Position numbers and translations under genes: made by a program. A stretch of 64,000 bases of DNA from Aurantimonas sp036549475 (lineage in GTDB: Bacteria; Pseudomonadota; Alphaproteobacteria; Rhizobiales; Rhizobiaceae). The notes beneath the pieces were generated by a model that made no database searches, had not been told where the DNA came from, and worked only from the letters and a program-made list of their open reading frames with translations. Location of the stretch: the NCBI RefSeq assembly GCF_036549475.1, contig NZ_JAZHLI010000002.1, positions 127,611 to 191,610 on the forward strand. The letters run 5' to 3'. This document shows, piece after piece, positions 1-8,711 of the stretch (its first letter is position 1; each line of letters opens with the position of its first letter).

Positions 1-1
1 G

Positions 2-1231
2 ATGGTGGGATTGGCCGGCCTCGCGGCGGGTTGCAGCTCCGATGTGGTGCGGTTCGACGACGGTTTCTACACCGGCGCGGTGCCTCAGGCACCCGTCAGC
101 AACCAGATGGCGGCCACCCAGCCCTATCCGGGGGATGTCGATGCCATGAACACGGGCAGTGTCGCCCGCGGACCGGGTGCCGGCTATCCCGCCCAGAATC
201 CGGGTTCGTATCAGACCGCGGCGAACACCTATCCGCAGGGCGGCGTCGGTACGTCGGGCGCTGTCCAGACCAGCCAGCTGCCACCCCCGCCGCCGCCGAA
301 CTACACGACAGCATCCCAGCCTGCGGCCTCGGCCGCCCCCGTCTCGTCCCTGCCGGCCAGCCGCGGCGCGCCGCCGTCGACGCTTGGCGAGCAGGCGGCC
401 CGCGTGGCGTCCCCGCAGGGCCGTCCGATGCAGTCGCCCCAGGCCGCACCGACCCGTACCGCGGCGGCCAGCGGCAGCGTCACGGTGGAAAGTGGCGATT
501 CGCTGCTCGGCATCTCGCGCCGCACCGGTGTCTCGGTGGCCGAGATCAAGCGAGCCAACGGCCTGAGCGACGACAAGATCCGCATCGGCCAGACGCTGAC
601 GCTGCCGGGCGGTGCCTCGGCACCGGCGAAGGTCGCGAGCGCCGAGCCGAATTCGACACCCGAGCCGCAGCACCCGGCCGCGCCGCAGACGGCCCAGGCC
701 GACAGCGGCACGCCGAATTCCTATTCGCCGCCGCGGACCGCCGAGAAGTCGGGGCGCCCTTCGGCAGCCGAGACGCCCAAAGCGGCCGATCCCGCGACGA
801 CGGTGAGTGCCGAGGTCGAAACCGAGGTTGCGGCGGTCGCGCCGAACTCGACCGGCATCAGCCAGTTGCGCTGGCCGGTCCAGGGCCGCGTCGTCAACCG
901 CTTCGGCGAGAAGGTCGGCTCGCGCCGCAATGACGGCCTGAACCTGTCCGTGCCGCGCGGCACGCCGATCAAGGCCGCCGAGAACGGCGTCGTGATCTAT
1001 GCCGGCGACGGGCTGAAGGAATTCGGCAACACGGTCCTCGTCAAGCACGACAACGGCCTCGTCACCGTCTACGGCCATGCCGACTCGATCGACGTCGCTC
1101 GCGGCGCCAAGGTGAAGCGTGGCCAGCAGATCGCCAAGTCCGGCATGTCGGGCGATACCGACGTGCCGCTGCTCCACTTCGAGGTACGCAAGGATTCGGC
1201 CCCGGTCGATCCGACCAAGTACCTCCAGTAG
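2..1231 (+). CDS. LysM/M23 (LytM) lipoprotein, NlpD/DipM-like, 5' end probably outside window
   Basis: Probable activator of cell-wall amidases in the periplasm, anchored as a lipoprotein. A lipobox (LAAGC, Cys at about residue 11) sits too close to the first ATG for a normal signal peptide, so the true start probably lies before base 1. A long Pro/Ala/Gln-rich linker follows, then a LysM domain (about 159-202) and a C-terminal LytM/M23 domain (about 290-409). The M23 zinc ligands look lost: the HxxxD region reads NDGLN and the HxH motif reads LLH. That is the pattern of non-catalytic LytM factors such as NlpD and DipM rather than of an active endopeptidase. The family call is firm; the exact orthologue is not. 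Confidence 0.85.
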   Translation: MVGLAGLAAGCSSDVVRFDDGFYTGAVPQAPVSNQMAATQPYPGDVDAMNTGSVARGPGAGYPAQNPGSYQTAANTYPQGGVGTSGAVQTSQLPPPPPPNYTTASQPAASAAPVSSLPASRGAPPSTLGEQAARVASPQGRPMQSPQAAPTRTAAASGSVTVESGDSLLGISRRTGVSVAEIKRANGLSDDKIRIGQTLTLPGGASAPAKVASAEPNSTPEPQHPAAPQTAQADSGTPNSYSPPRTAEKSGRPSAAETPKAADPATTVSAEVETEVAAVAPNSTGISQLRWPVQGRVVNRFGEKVGSRRNDGLNLSVPRGTPIKAAENGVVIYAGDGLKEFGNTVLVKHDNGLVTVYGHADSIDVARGAKVKRGQQIAKSGMSGDTDVPLLHFEVRKDSAPVDPTKYLQ

Positions 1232-1309
1232 ACGCCGACCTCCAGGCGTGACCGGCCCGGCCCTGCGGACAGCAGCAGGGTCGGGCCTTTTCGCGTCGGG
1301 CCCGTGGAA

Positions 1310-2197
1310 TCAGGCGCCGGCAGCTGGCGTCAGCGTGCGCCCGAGGCGGCCGGCGAGATCCTGGACGAACTGGAACGCGACGCGGCCGGAGCGGCTGCCG
1401 CGGGTGGTCGCCCATTCCAGCGCCTCGTGCCGGACCTGGTCGCGATCGACGTCGAGATCGTAGGCCGCCAGATAGCCGTCGATCATCGCCAGGTAATCGT
1501 CCTGGCTGCAGCGGTGGAAGCCGAGCCACAGGCCGAAGCGGTCGGACAGCGAGACCTTCTCCTCGACCGCCTCGCCGGGGTTGATCGCCGTCGAGCGCTC
1601 GTTCTCGATCATGTCGCGCGGCAGGAGATGGCGGCGATTGGAGGTCGCGTAGAACAGGACATTGGTCGGCCGGCCCTCGACGCCGCCTTCCAGCGCCGCC
1701 TTCAGCGACTTGTAGGCCGAATCGCCCATGTCGAAGGACAGATCATCGCAGAACAGCAGGAACGGGTAGGGCGCGGCCCGCACGATGCCCATGAGCCGTG
1801 GCAGGTGGTCGATGTCCTCGCGGTGGATCTCGATCAGCTTGACCGGCGCGGCACCGGGTGCGAGCGCGGCATTGACGGCGCCGTGGGCTGCCTTGACCAG
1901 TGACGACTTGCCCATGCCGCGGGCGCCCCACAGGAGCGCATTGTTGGCCGGCAGGCCGCGGGCGAAGCGGTCGGTGTTCTCCACCAGGATGTCGCGCGAG
2001 CGTTCGATGCCCTTGAGAAGGTCGATGGGCACGCGGTTCACCGAAGGAACCGGGTTCAGCGCAGCCGGCGGTTCGAAGACGAAGCAGTCCGCCGCCGTAA
2101 AGTCAGGCGCCGGGGCAGGGGCAGGCGCCAGACGTTCCAGCGCCCCCGCGATCCGCTCCATCGTGTGCTTCAGGCTGGCGAGTTCTGCGGCATCCAT
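1310..2197 (-). CDS. DUF815 family ATP-binding protein
   Basis: AAA-type ATPase of the DUF815 family, 295 residues, role unknown. A Walker A motif (GARGMGKSS, residues 91-99) and a Walker B-like stretch (FLLFCDDL, about 146-153) are visible, followed by an SNRRHLLPRDM segment typical of the family. The frame stays open for another 250 codons upstream, but the start at 2197 gives the normal family length and N-terminus (MDAAELASLKHTMERI); the upstream extension runs antisense to yajC. It converges on the LytM lipoprotein and diverges from yajC. The in vivo substrate is unknown. Confidence 0.88.
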   Translation of the reverse strand: MDAAELASLKHTMERIAGALERLAPAPAPAPDFTAADCFVFEPPAALNPVPSVNRVPIDLLKGIERSRDILVENTDRFARGLPANNALLWGARGMGKSSLVKAAHGAVNAALAPGAAPVKLIEIHREDIDHLPRLMGIVRAAPYPFLLFCDDLSFDMGDSAYKSLKAALEGGVEGRPTNVLFYATSNRRHLLPRDMIENERSTAINPGEAVEEKVSLSDRFGLWLGFHRCSQDDYLAMIDGYLAAYDLDVDRDQVRHEALEWATTRGSRSGRVAFQFVQDLAGRLGRTLTPAAGA

Positions 2198-2362
2198 GGC
2201 GGGTCTTTCGTCTTGCAGGCGGTCCGGACGTTCGGTCGGGCCCCACGCTTGTTGCATTCGGGGCGACCGATCGTATATTCCGCGCACATCGTAAAGGCCC
2301 TGGTGTCGGCGCTGATTGGCGCGAGGCATGATCGTGTGCCGATTTTCTGAGAGGTTCTTCCA

Positions 2363-2701
2363 ATGTTCGTGTCCGAGGCTTTCGCCCAAACGGGTTCCGT
2401 TGCGGGGGGAAGCGATCTCCTGATCAGCGTGCTGCCGTTCGTGGCCGTGTTCGCGATCATGTATTTCCTGATCATCCGGCCGCAGCGCACCGCGATGAAG
2501 AAGCGCGAGGAAATGCTGAAGAACATCCGCCGCGGCGATACGGTCGTCACCGGCGGTGGCATCATCGGGAAGGTCACCAAGGTTCACGACAGCGGCGAAC
2601 TGGAGGTCCAGATCTCCGAACAGACCCGCGTGCGCGTCATGCAGGGCACGATCGCTGACGTTCGCGTGAAGGGCGAGCCGACGGCCGCCAACACCAAATA
2701 G
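2363..2701 (+). CDS. yajC: Sec translocase accessory subunit YajC
   Basis: Small inner-membrane protein of the SecDF-YajC complex that supports export and membrane insertion. It has 112 residues, one transmembrane helix (about 20-40, ending FLIIRPQR) and a basic cytoplasmic tail carrying the family signature GDTVVTGGGIIGKV. It lies 140 bp before secDF in the usual yajC-secD-secF order, so cotranscription is likely. Confidence 0.95.
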   Translation: MFVSEAFAQTGSVAGGSDLLISVLPFVAVFAIMYFLIIRPQRTAMKKREEMLKNIRRGDTVVTGGGIIGKVTKVHDSGELEVQISEQTRVRVMQGTIADVRVKGEPTAANTK

Positions 2702-2841
2702 CCGTGTTGGCGCGGCAGACAGCGCCACTGGACGAAAATATCGTCGCTGCCCGCCCCGTCTGAGGGGTCGGGCGCGACGATGCAACGCTTGCACAACGGA
2801 GCGCCGAGGCCGGCGCAGCCGTCGACCCTGTCGGGACCCCC

Positions 2842-5409
2842 ATGCTCTATTTCTCGCGCTGGAAGACGTTTCTGATCTGGCTGACGGTCGCCATCGGCGT
2901 TCTTTACGCCGTGCCGAACGTGCTGCCGCAGCAGGCTCTCGACAAGTTGCCGTCCTTCTTCCCAAAGGAGACAGTCACCCTGGGGCTCGACCTGCAGGGC
3001 GGCTCCTACATCCTGCTCGAAGTCGATTCCCCGTCGCTGGTCGGCGACCGCGTACAGACCCTGCGGGATGACGCGCGCCAGACGCTGCGGACCGAGCGCA
3101 TCGGCTATGCCGGCCTGACGGACAGCGGCCGCACGGTGACCATCCGCCTGCGCGAGCCGGGCCAGGCCGAAGCTGCCCGCGAGGCGCTGTCGTCGATGAC
3201 CGACCCGATCTCCAGCGGCGGCATGCTGGGCGGCGGCGCGGTGACGGAAGTGGCCATCACGGAGCCGGAGCCGGGTGTCCTGACCCTGTCGCTGACCGAC
3301 GAGGGCGTCGCCTACCGCACCTCCGCGGCGGTGACCCAGTCGATCGAGGTGGTGCGCCGCCGCGTCGACGAACTCGGCACGACGGAGCCGGTGATCCAGC
3401 GCCAGGGCACCGACCGCATCATGGTCCAGGTGCCGGGCCTCGGCGACCCGCAGCGGCTGAAGTCGCTGCTCAACCAGACCGCCAAGCTCACCTTCCGCCT
3501 GGTCGACCAGACCGCCTCGGCAGAAGAGGTGGCGCGTGGCAGCCGTCCGCCCGCCGGCTCGGAGCTCCTCTATACCAACGACCCGACGCCTGCGCCGGTC
3601 CTGGTCCAGCGGCAGGTCATGGTCTCGGGCGAGAACCTGACCGATGCCCAGGCCGGCTTCGACAGCCAGACCAACGAGCCGGTCGTCAACATCCGGTTCG
3701 ATACCCAGGGTGCCCAGCGCTTCGGTTCGGTCACCCAGCAGAACGTCGGACGGCCCTTCGCCATCGTCCTCGACGAGCAGGTCCTGTCGGCGCCCAACAT
3801 CCGCGAGGCGATCCTGGGCGGCCAGGCGCAGATCAGCGGCAGTTTCAGCGTTCAGAGCGCCAACGATCTGGCGGTCCTGCTGCGGGCCGGCGCGCTGCCC
3901 GCGACGCTGAACATCATCGAGGAACGAACGGTCGGACCGGGCCTCGGTGCCGATTCGATCGCCGCCGGCGAGATGGCCGGCGTGATCGGCGCGCTTCTCG
4001 TGGTCGTCTTCATGCTGGCAGCCTACGGTTTCCTCGGCATCCTCGCCAATATCGCGCTGATCGCGAACCTGGTGCTGCTCTTTGCGATCCTCACCGTGAT
4101 CGGCGCGACGCTGACGCTGCCCGGAATCGCCGGCATCGTGCTGACGCTCGGCATGGCCGTCGATTCCAACGTGCTGATCTACGAGCGCATCCGCGACGAG
4201 CGCCGGCAGGGCCGATCGGTGGTCCAGTCGATCGACAGCGGCTTCCAGAAGGCGCTGGCGACGATCCTCGACGCCAACATCACCACGCTGATCGCCGCGG
4301 TGGTCCTGTTCTTCCTGGGGTCGGGCCCGGTGCGCGGCTTTGCGGTCACGCTGGCGATCGGTATCATCACCACCGTCTTCACCGCCTTCACCCTGACGCG
4401 CTGGCTCGCGGCTGCCTGGGTGCGCCGCAGCCGGCCGAAGGAATTGCCGCGCGGCTTCATCCGGCTGGTGCCCGAAGTGACCCGGATCCCGTTCATGAAG
4501 GTCCGGATCCAGGCCTTCTTCCTGTCCATGTTCCTGTGCGTCGTGTCGATCGGCGGCCTGTTCGCCGTCGGCCTCAATCTCGGTATTGACTTCACCGGCG
4601 GTACGCTGATCGAGGTGCAGTCGAAAAACGGCAACGCCGATATCGGCGATATTCGTGAGCGGCTGAACGAGGTCGGGGTGGCCGATGCCCAGGTGCAGGA
4701 GTTCGGCACCACGACCGAAGCGCTGATCCGTATCGGCTCGCAGGGCGGCGACGCCTCGCAGGTTGCGGTGGTCGAATCGGCCCAGGAAGCCCTGGCGGCC
4801 GATTACGATTTCCGCCGGACGGAGGTCGTCGGACCCACCGTGTCGGGCGAACTGGCCTGGGCGGCGGTGATCGGCGTGCTCGCATCACTCGTCGCGATCT
4901 TGATCTATGTCTGGATCCGGTTCGAGTGGCAGTTCGCGCTGGGATCGATCATAGCGACCGTCAACGACGTGTTCCTGACGCTCGGATTCCTCGTCGTCAC
5001 GCAATTGGAGTTCAGCCTCGCCAGCGTCGCGGCCATCCTGACCATCGTCGGCTATTCGCTGAACGACACGGTCGTCATCTACGACAAGGTCCGCGAGAAT
5101 CTGCGGCGCTTCAAGAAGATGCCGATCGGCCAGCTTCTCGATCTGTCGGACAACGAGATGCTGTCGCGCACGATGATGACGTCGACAACCACGTTGCTGG
5201 CGCTGACAGCCCTGTTCATCTTCGGCGGCGAGGTGATCCGATCCTTCGTGGCCTCGATGCTGTTCGGCGTGGCGATCGGTACGTTCTCGTCGATCTTCGT
5301 CGCGGCGCCGGCGCTGATCTTCTTCAACCTCCGGGCCTCCGACTTTGCGGCCAAGAAGGAAGAGGAGGAGGCGGCGCGCGAGGGCGGATCTACGCCGCGC
5401 GAGGCCTGA
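2842..5409 (+). CDS. secDF: Fused protein translocase subunit SecDF
   Basis: Proton-driven accessory of the Sec translocon that pulls preproteins through on the periplasmic side. One 855-residue chain carries both halves. The SecD half begins with a transmembrane helix and has LGLDLQGGSYILLEVD, the P1 periplasmic domain and the LGMAVDSNVLIYERIRDE segment in its six-helix bundle. The SecF half begins near residue 550 (LGIDFTGGTLIEV) and has TIVGYSLNDTVVIYDKVREN. Many bacteria encode secD and secF separately. The charged C-terminal tail ends just before the NDUFAF3-like gene, one base away. Confidence 0.96.
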   Translation: MLYFSRWKTFLIWLTVAIGVLYAVPNVLPQQALDKLPSFFPKETVTLGLDLQGGSYILLEVDSPSLVGDRVQTLRDDARQTLRTERIGYAGLTDSGRTVTIRLREPGQAEAAREALSSMTDPISSGGMLGGGAVTEVAITEPEPGVLTLSLTDEGVAYRTSAAVTQSIEVVRRRVDELGTTEPVIQRQGTDRIMVQVPGLGDPQRLKSLLNQTAKLTFRLVDQTASAEEVARGSRPPAGSELLYTNDPTPAPVLVQRQVMVSGENLTDAQAGFDSQTNEPVVNIRFDTQGAQRFGSVTQQNVGRPFAIVLDEQVLSAPNIREAILGGQAQISGSFSVQSANDLAVLLRAGALPATLNIIEERTVGPGLGADSIAAGEMAGVIGALLVVVFMLAAYGFLGILANIALIANLVLLFAILTVIGATLTLPGIAGIVLTLGMAVDSNVLIYERIRDERRQGRSVVQSIDSGFQKALATILDANITTLIAAVVLFFLGSGPVRGFAVTLAIGIITTVFTAFTLTRWLAAAWVRRSRPKELPRGFIRLVPEVTRIPFMKVRIQAFFLSMFLCVVSIGGLFAVGLNLGIDFTGGTLIEVQSKNGNADIGDIRERLNEVGVADAQVQEFGTTTEALIRIGSQGGDASQVAVVESAQEALAADYDFRRTEVVGPTVSGELAWAAVIGVLASLVAILIYVWIRFEWQFALGSIIATVNDVFLTLGFLVVTQLEFSLASVAAILTIVGYSLNDTVVIYDKVRENLRRFKKMPIGQLLDLSDNEMLSRTMMTSTTTLLALTALFIFGGEVIRSFVASMLFGVAIGTFSSIFVAAPALIFFNLRASDFAAKKEEEEAAREGGSTPREA

Positions 5410-5410
5410 C

Positions 5411-5800
5411 ATGGCGAAGGGCATCGAGATCCGCGCGGCGCATTTTCCCGGCCGCGCGCCCATCGAGGCCTATGGCAATGGTGGCTTCCGCTTTGCCTCC
5501 ATGTCGCATCGCGGCTCGATCCTGTGCCTGCCGTCGGGCATCTACGGCTGGGACGGCACGGCGGACGCGCCGTTTACCGGCGAGCGGCTCGGCATGGTGT
5601 TCGAGGAAGCCGAGGAGATCGGCTTCCTCCTGTTCGGAACGGGCAGGGACATCAGGCGGCTGCCGCCGGCGCTTGGCGACCGCATGCGCCAGGCCGGCAT
5701 CGCCTGCGACCCGATGTCGACCGGTGCGGCAGTGCGGACATTCAACATCATGCTGTCCGAAGGGCGGCCGGTGGCCGCCGCCCTCGTCGCCGTCGACTGA
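5411..5800 (+). CDS. Mth938/NDUFAF3-like protein
   Basis: A 129-residue Mth938-domain protein, the bacterial relative of the mitochondrial complex I assembly factor NDUFAF3. Visible signatures are SHRGSILCLPSGIYGWD and LLFGTGRDIRRLP, followed by the MSTGAAVRTFNIMLSEGRPVAAAL tail region. The start at 5411 is chosen because it begins with the family N-terminus and directly follows the secDF stop, which implies translational coupling. Its role in bacteria is not proven. The position next to secDF and upstream of an NDUFAF6-like gene supports a role in membrane-complex assembly; that is inference. Confidence 0.88.
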   Translation: MAKGIEIRAAHFPGRAPIEAYGNGGFRFASMSHRGSILCLPSGIYGWDGTADAPFTGERLGMVFEEAEEIGFLLFGTGRDIRRLPPALGDRMRQAGIACDPMSTGAAVRTFNIMLSEGRPVAAALVAVD

Positions 5801-5927
5801 ACATCGTCTCGGCGAGCTCTGCGGTACGCTGACGCCCGGAACAGCCGTCGCCGAGCCTGCCACCCGACGCCATCTCCCATTGCGGGCAGTTGACCCGCGA
5901 TCGCAGCCGAGGCTCTGACGGACGGCC

Positions 5928-6767
5928 ATGACGGATCTGAACGAGACCTATGCCGAGTGCCTGCGCCTGGTCGAGACGGCCGATCGCGACAGGGCGATAT
6001 CGCTGGCCTTCGTCCCGGCCGACAGACGCAATGCCATCGCCGCGCTCTACGCCTTCAACATCGAGACCGCGCGGGTGCGCGATTCGGTGAGCGAGCCGAT
6101 GCCGGGCGAGATTCGCCTGCAATGGTGGCGCGACGCGCTGGCGGCGCCCGACCAGGGGGCTGCCGGGCATCCGGTGGCCGCGGCGCTGGCGGACACGATA
6201 GAACGGCATGAGCTGCCGCGCGCCGCCTTCGACCGGTTGCTGGAAGCGCGCATCTTCGATCTCTACGACGATCCCATGCCGTCCAGCGAGGCGCTGGAAG
6301 CCTATGCCGGCGAGACCGCGTCGACGCTGATCATGGTCGCAGCCATGGTGCTGTCCCGCGAGGAGGCCGAGACGCAGGCCGACGCGGCGGGGCATGCGGG
6401 TGTCGCGCAGACGATCGCCGGCGTCCTGCGGCTTCTGCCCCAGCACCGGGCGCGCCGACAGGTGTTCGTGCCGGCGGACATCCTTTCGGCCGCCGGATGC
6501 TCGGCCGAAGAGCTGATCCGCGGCGAACGCGAGCCGGCAGGCCGCGCCATCGCGGCGATGGCCGCCTTCGGCCGCCAGCACGTGGGAGCCTGGGCACCGG
6601 GGATCGGGACTATTCCAAAGGCGCTGCGCCCGGCATTCCTGCCCGCGGCCTTCGCGAGCCGCTACCTCGATCGCATCGCGCGCGATGGGGCTGCGACGCT
6701 GGACCGACCCGCGGAGATCGGGCCGCTGCGCAAGGCTTATATCGCCTGGCGGACCATGCGGCGCTGA
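5928..6767 (+). CDS. Squalene/phytoene synthase-fold protein, NDUFAF6-like
   Basis: A 279-residue protein of the squalene/phytoene synthase fold (AIAALYAFNIETARVRD; IRLQWWRDAL). The two Asp-rich catalytic motifs are not intact: the first reads RVRDSVSEP instead of a DxxxD/DxxDD pattern, and the second region reads AGVAQTIAGVLRLLPQHRAR with no DxxED. That is how the complex I assembly factor NDUFAF6 differs from true synthases. No other isoprenoid genes are nearby. It follows the NDUFAF3-like gene by 127 bp on the same strand. Automated annotation would probably call it phytoene synthase, which I think is misleading. Confidence 0.85.
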   Translation: MTDLNETYAECLRLVETADRDRAISLAFVPADRRNAIAALYAFNIETARVRDSVSEPMPGEIRLQWWRDALAAPDQGAAGHPVAAALADTIERHELPRAAFDRLLEARIFDLYDDPMPSSEALEAYAGETASTLIMVAAMVLSREEAETQADAAGHAGVAQTIAGVLRLLPQHRARRQVFVPADILSAAGCSAEELIRGEREPAGRAIAAMAAFGRQHVGAWAPGIGTIPKALRPAFLPAAFASRYLDRIARDGAATLDRPAEIGPLRKAYIAWRTMRR

Positions 6768-6873
6768 CGGCAGGGATCGACGGCCAAGGCCATCCGGGGT
6801 TACATCGCCTCCTGCCGATCAGGTGTCCGAGCCGCGATCAGACTTTCCCACCGATCCGAAAGCCGGCCGAGCG

Positions 6874-8673
6874 ATGGCACTGCGTACAATGAGATCCGCT
6901 CCCCGCCATGTCGGGCATTTCTCCCGATCGCTGGCCGAGGGCGCCGGCATCGCGGCTGTCCGCTTTCCCCTTGCGACCCTGCTGATCCTTGCGATCGCGA
7001 TTCTGTCCAATCTCGCCCTCCGCGGCGTCTATCCCGTTGCAGAGGATGATCTCGCCTGGCTGCTGGCGGCCTTCTACGGGGCGGCGGCGTCCTCGGTGGG
7101 CATGACGCTGGCAATGGAGGCGAGGGGAGCGTCTGCGACAGCGCGACACGGCGGTTCACTGCTCGTCGGCCTCGTCGTGGGGCTGGGTATCTGGTTCGGC
7201 CCGAGCCTGTCGGTGTTTCCCCCGCCGCTGATCGCAGCCGCGACATTCGCCGTGCCGCTGGCCGGTTTCGTCGGCCTGCGCGATTCGGAGCGGTTCTGGG
7301 TCTTCACCTTCTGGACGGGGATCGGCGCGAGCCTGGCCTTCGTGTCCGTGCTGCTTTTCGTCCTCGGCCTGTCGGCGATCCTGGAAATGATCCGCTACCT
7401 CTTCGACGTCGGCCTGCCGAGCGACGCCTATGAGCACATCTTTGCCACCGCCTTCGCGCTGGTGGGGCCGCTCTTTGCCCTTGGGCGCATTCCTCGCAGC
7501 TTCGACGAGACGATGCCAACGGGCCCTGACGAACGGCTGGTGTCCGGCTTGCGCATCCTGTTCGATTGGGTCGCGGTGCCGCTGGTTCTGGCCACCGCGC
7601 TGGTTCTGCACCTGTACGCCGCGAAGATCCTCGTCACCGGCGAGGTGCCGAAGGGCGAGATCGGCTGGATCGTCACCTTCTTCGCATTGTTCGTGCTGAC
7701 GCTGCGCATCGCCGTCGATCCCTTCCGCTCCGGCGCGGCGGCGGCCACACGGCTGTTCACGCGCTTCTTTGCCTTCGCCATCCTCGTGCCGCTGGCGCTG
7801 CTGGCCTATGCCATCTGGCTGCGGATCGGGGCGCAGGGCTTCACGCTCGAACGCTATTACCTGCTTCTGGGCGCGCTGGCGGCGGCGCTGGTCGTGGCGC
7901 TGCAGCTTCCGCGGCCGACCCGCGGCGACCTGCGCTGGATGGCCGCCGTGCCGATCCTGCTTCTCGCAGTCTCCGCCTTCGGCCCATGGGGTGCCTACGA
8001 CACGGTCGGCCGCAGCCAGGCAGGGCGCATCATCGACCGGTTCGTGGAAGACGGGGCGGGCGGCCGCCGGCTGACCGGCGCGGACCGGCTGGAGCGTTAC
8101 GCGGCCGAATTGCGCTCGCGTCTTTATGTGCTCGACGAGGTGGACCAGCTCGACCGCCTGGCGGGGCTGCTGCCGTCCGACATTTTGGAAGACAACACTG
8201 CGGACCGGCTCTCACGGATCTTCGCTGCGCTGGAGCTCTCCGGGCCGGTCGGCGTGCAGGAACTGCGCAGCTTCACGGCCAATGCGCCGACCACCCTCGA
8301 CATGGCCGGCTTCGACCGCATCATTCTCGAGCGTGCCGTGGGTGCGGCCGAACCGGCGGTTTCCGACGATCGGCCGCTTACGGCGGATCAGCCGGCGCTG
8401 CGTCTCGAGGGCGGTGATCTGCTGCTGCGAATCGGCGCCGCCGAAGACCGATTCGACCTGGGCGGGGCGGTCGATGCCTTGCCCGAGACGGTGTTCTCGA
8501 CGCTGCCGGACCAATTGCCAATGCAGATCGTGGACCTGACAGGCGCGAATGGACGGACGGTGCGGCTCGCCCTGCGCCAGATCGTGCGTGATCGGGCCGA
8601 CGGCACGATCCTGTCAACGCTCATGAGCGTCTCTTACCGCACCGCGGAATGGCAGGAGCGCCCGGGCGGGTAA
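6874..8673 (+). CDS. DUF4153 domain multi-pass membrane protein
   Basis: Inner-membrane protein of unknown function, 599 residues. The N-terminal two thirds contain about ten hydrophobic helices (for example FPLATLLILAIAILSNLAL, LVGLVVGLGIWF, LGALAAALVVALQL). The C-terminal third, from about residue 390, is soluble and probably periplasmic. Length and layout fit DUF4153. The ATG at 6874 is used because sequence further upstream in the same frame overlaps the preceding gene and is Arg/Pro-rich, unlike a real N-terminus. Start confidence is moderate. Confidence 0.8.
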   Translation: MALRTMRSAPRHVGHFSRSLAEGAGIAAVRFPLATLLILAIAILSNLALRGVYPVAEDDLAWLLAAFYGAAASSVGMTLAMEARGASATARHGGSLLVGLVVGLGIWFGPSLSVFPPPLIAAATFAVPLAGFVGLRDSERFWVFTFWTGIGASLAFVSVLLFVLGLSAILEMIRYLFDVGLPSDAYEHIFATAFALVGPLFALGRIPRSFDETMPTGPDERLVSGLRILFDWVAVPLVLATALVLHLYAAKILVTGEVPKGEIGWIVTFFALFVLTLRIAVDPFRSGAAAATRLFTRFFAFAILVPLALLAYAIWLRIGAQGFTLERYYLLLGALAAALVVALQLPRPTRGDLRWMAAVPILLLAVSAFGPWGAYDTVGRSQAGRIIDRFVEDGAGGRRLTGADRLERYAAELRSRLYVLDEVDQLDRLAGLLPSDILEDNTADRLSRIFAALELSGPVGVQELRSFTANAPTTLDMAGFDRIILERAVGAAEPAVSDDRPLTADQPALRLEGGDLLLRIGAAEDRFDLGGAVDALPETVFSTLPDQLPMQIVDLTGANGRTVRLALRQIVRDRADGTILSTLMSVSYRTAEWQERPGG

Positions 8674-8684
8674 GCCCGCATCCG

Positions 8685-8711
8685 AGCGCCCGGCGCAGCC
8701 CGGCGGGCGCT
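8685..8711. terminator. GC-rich hairpin between convergent genes
   Basis: Perfect 8-bp stem (AGCGCCCG at 8685-8692, CGGGCGCT at 8704-8711) between the convergent DUF4153 gene and trmFO, overlapping the trmFO stop codon. No T-tract follows on either strand, so terminator function is uncertain. Confidence 0.3.

Noticed and set aside
5928..6767. Phytoene or squalene synthase for carotenoid/hopanoid synthesis
   Set aside because: Both Asp-rich catalytic motifs are missing and no isoprenoid genes are nearby.
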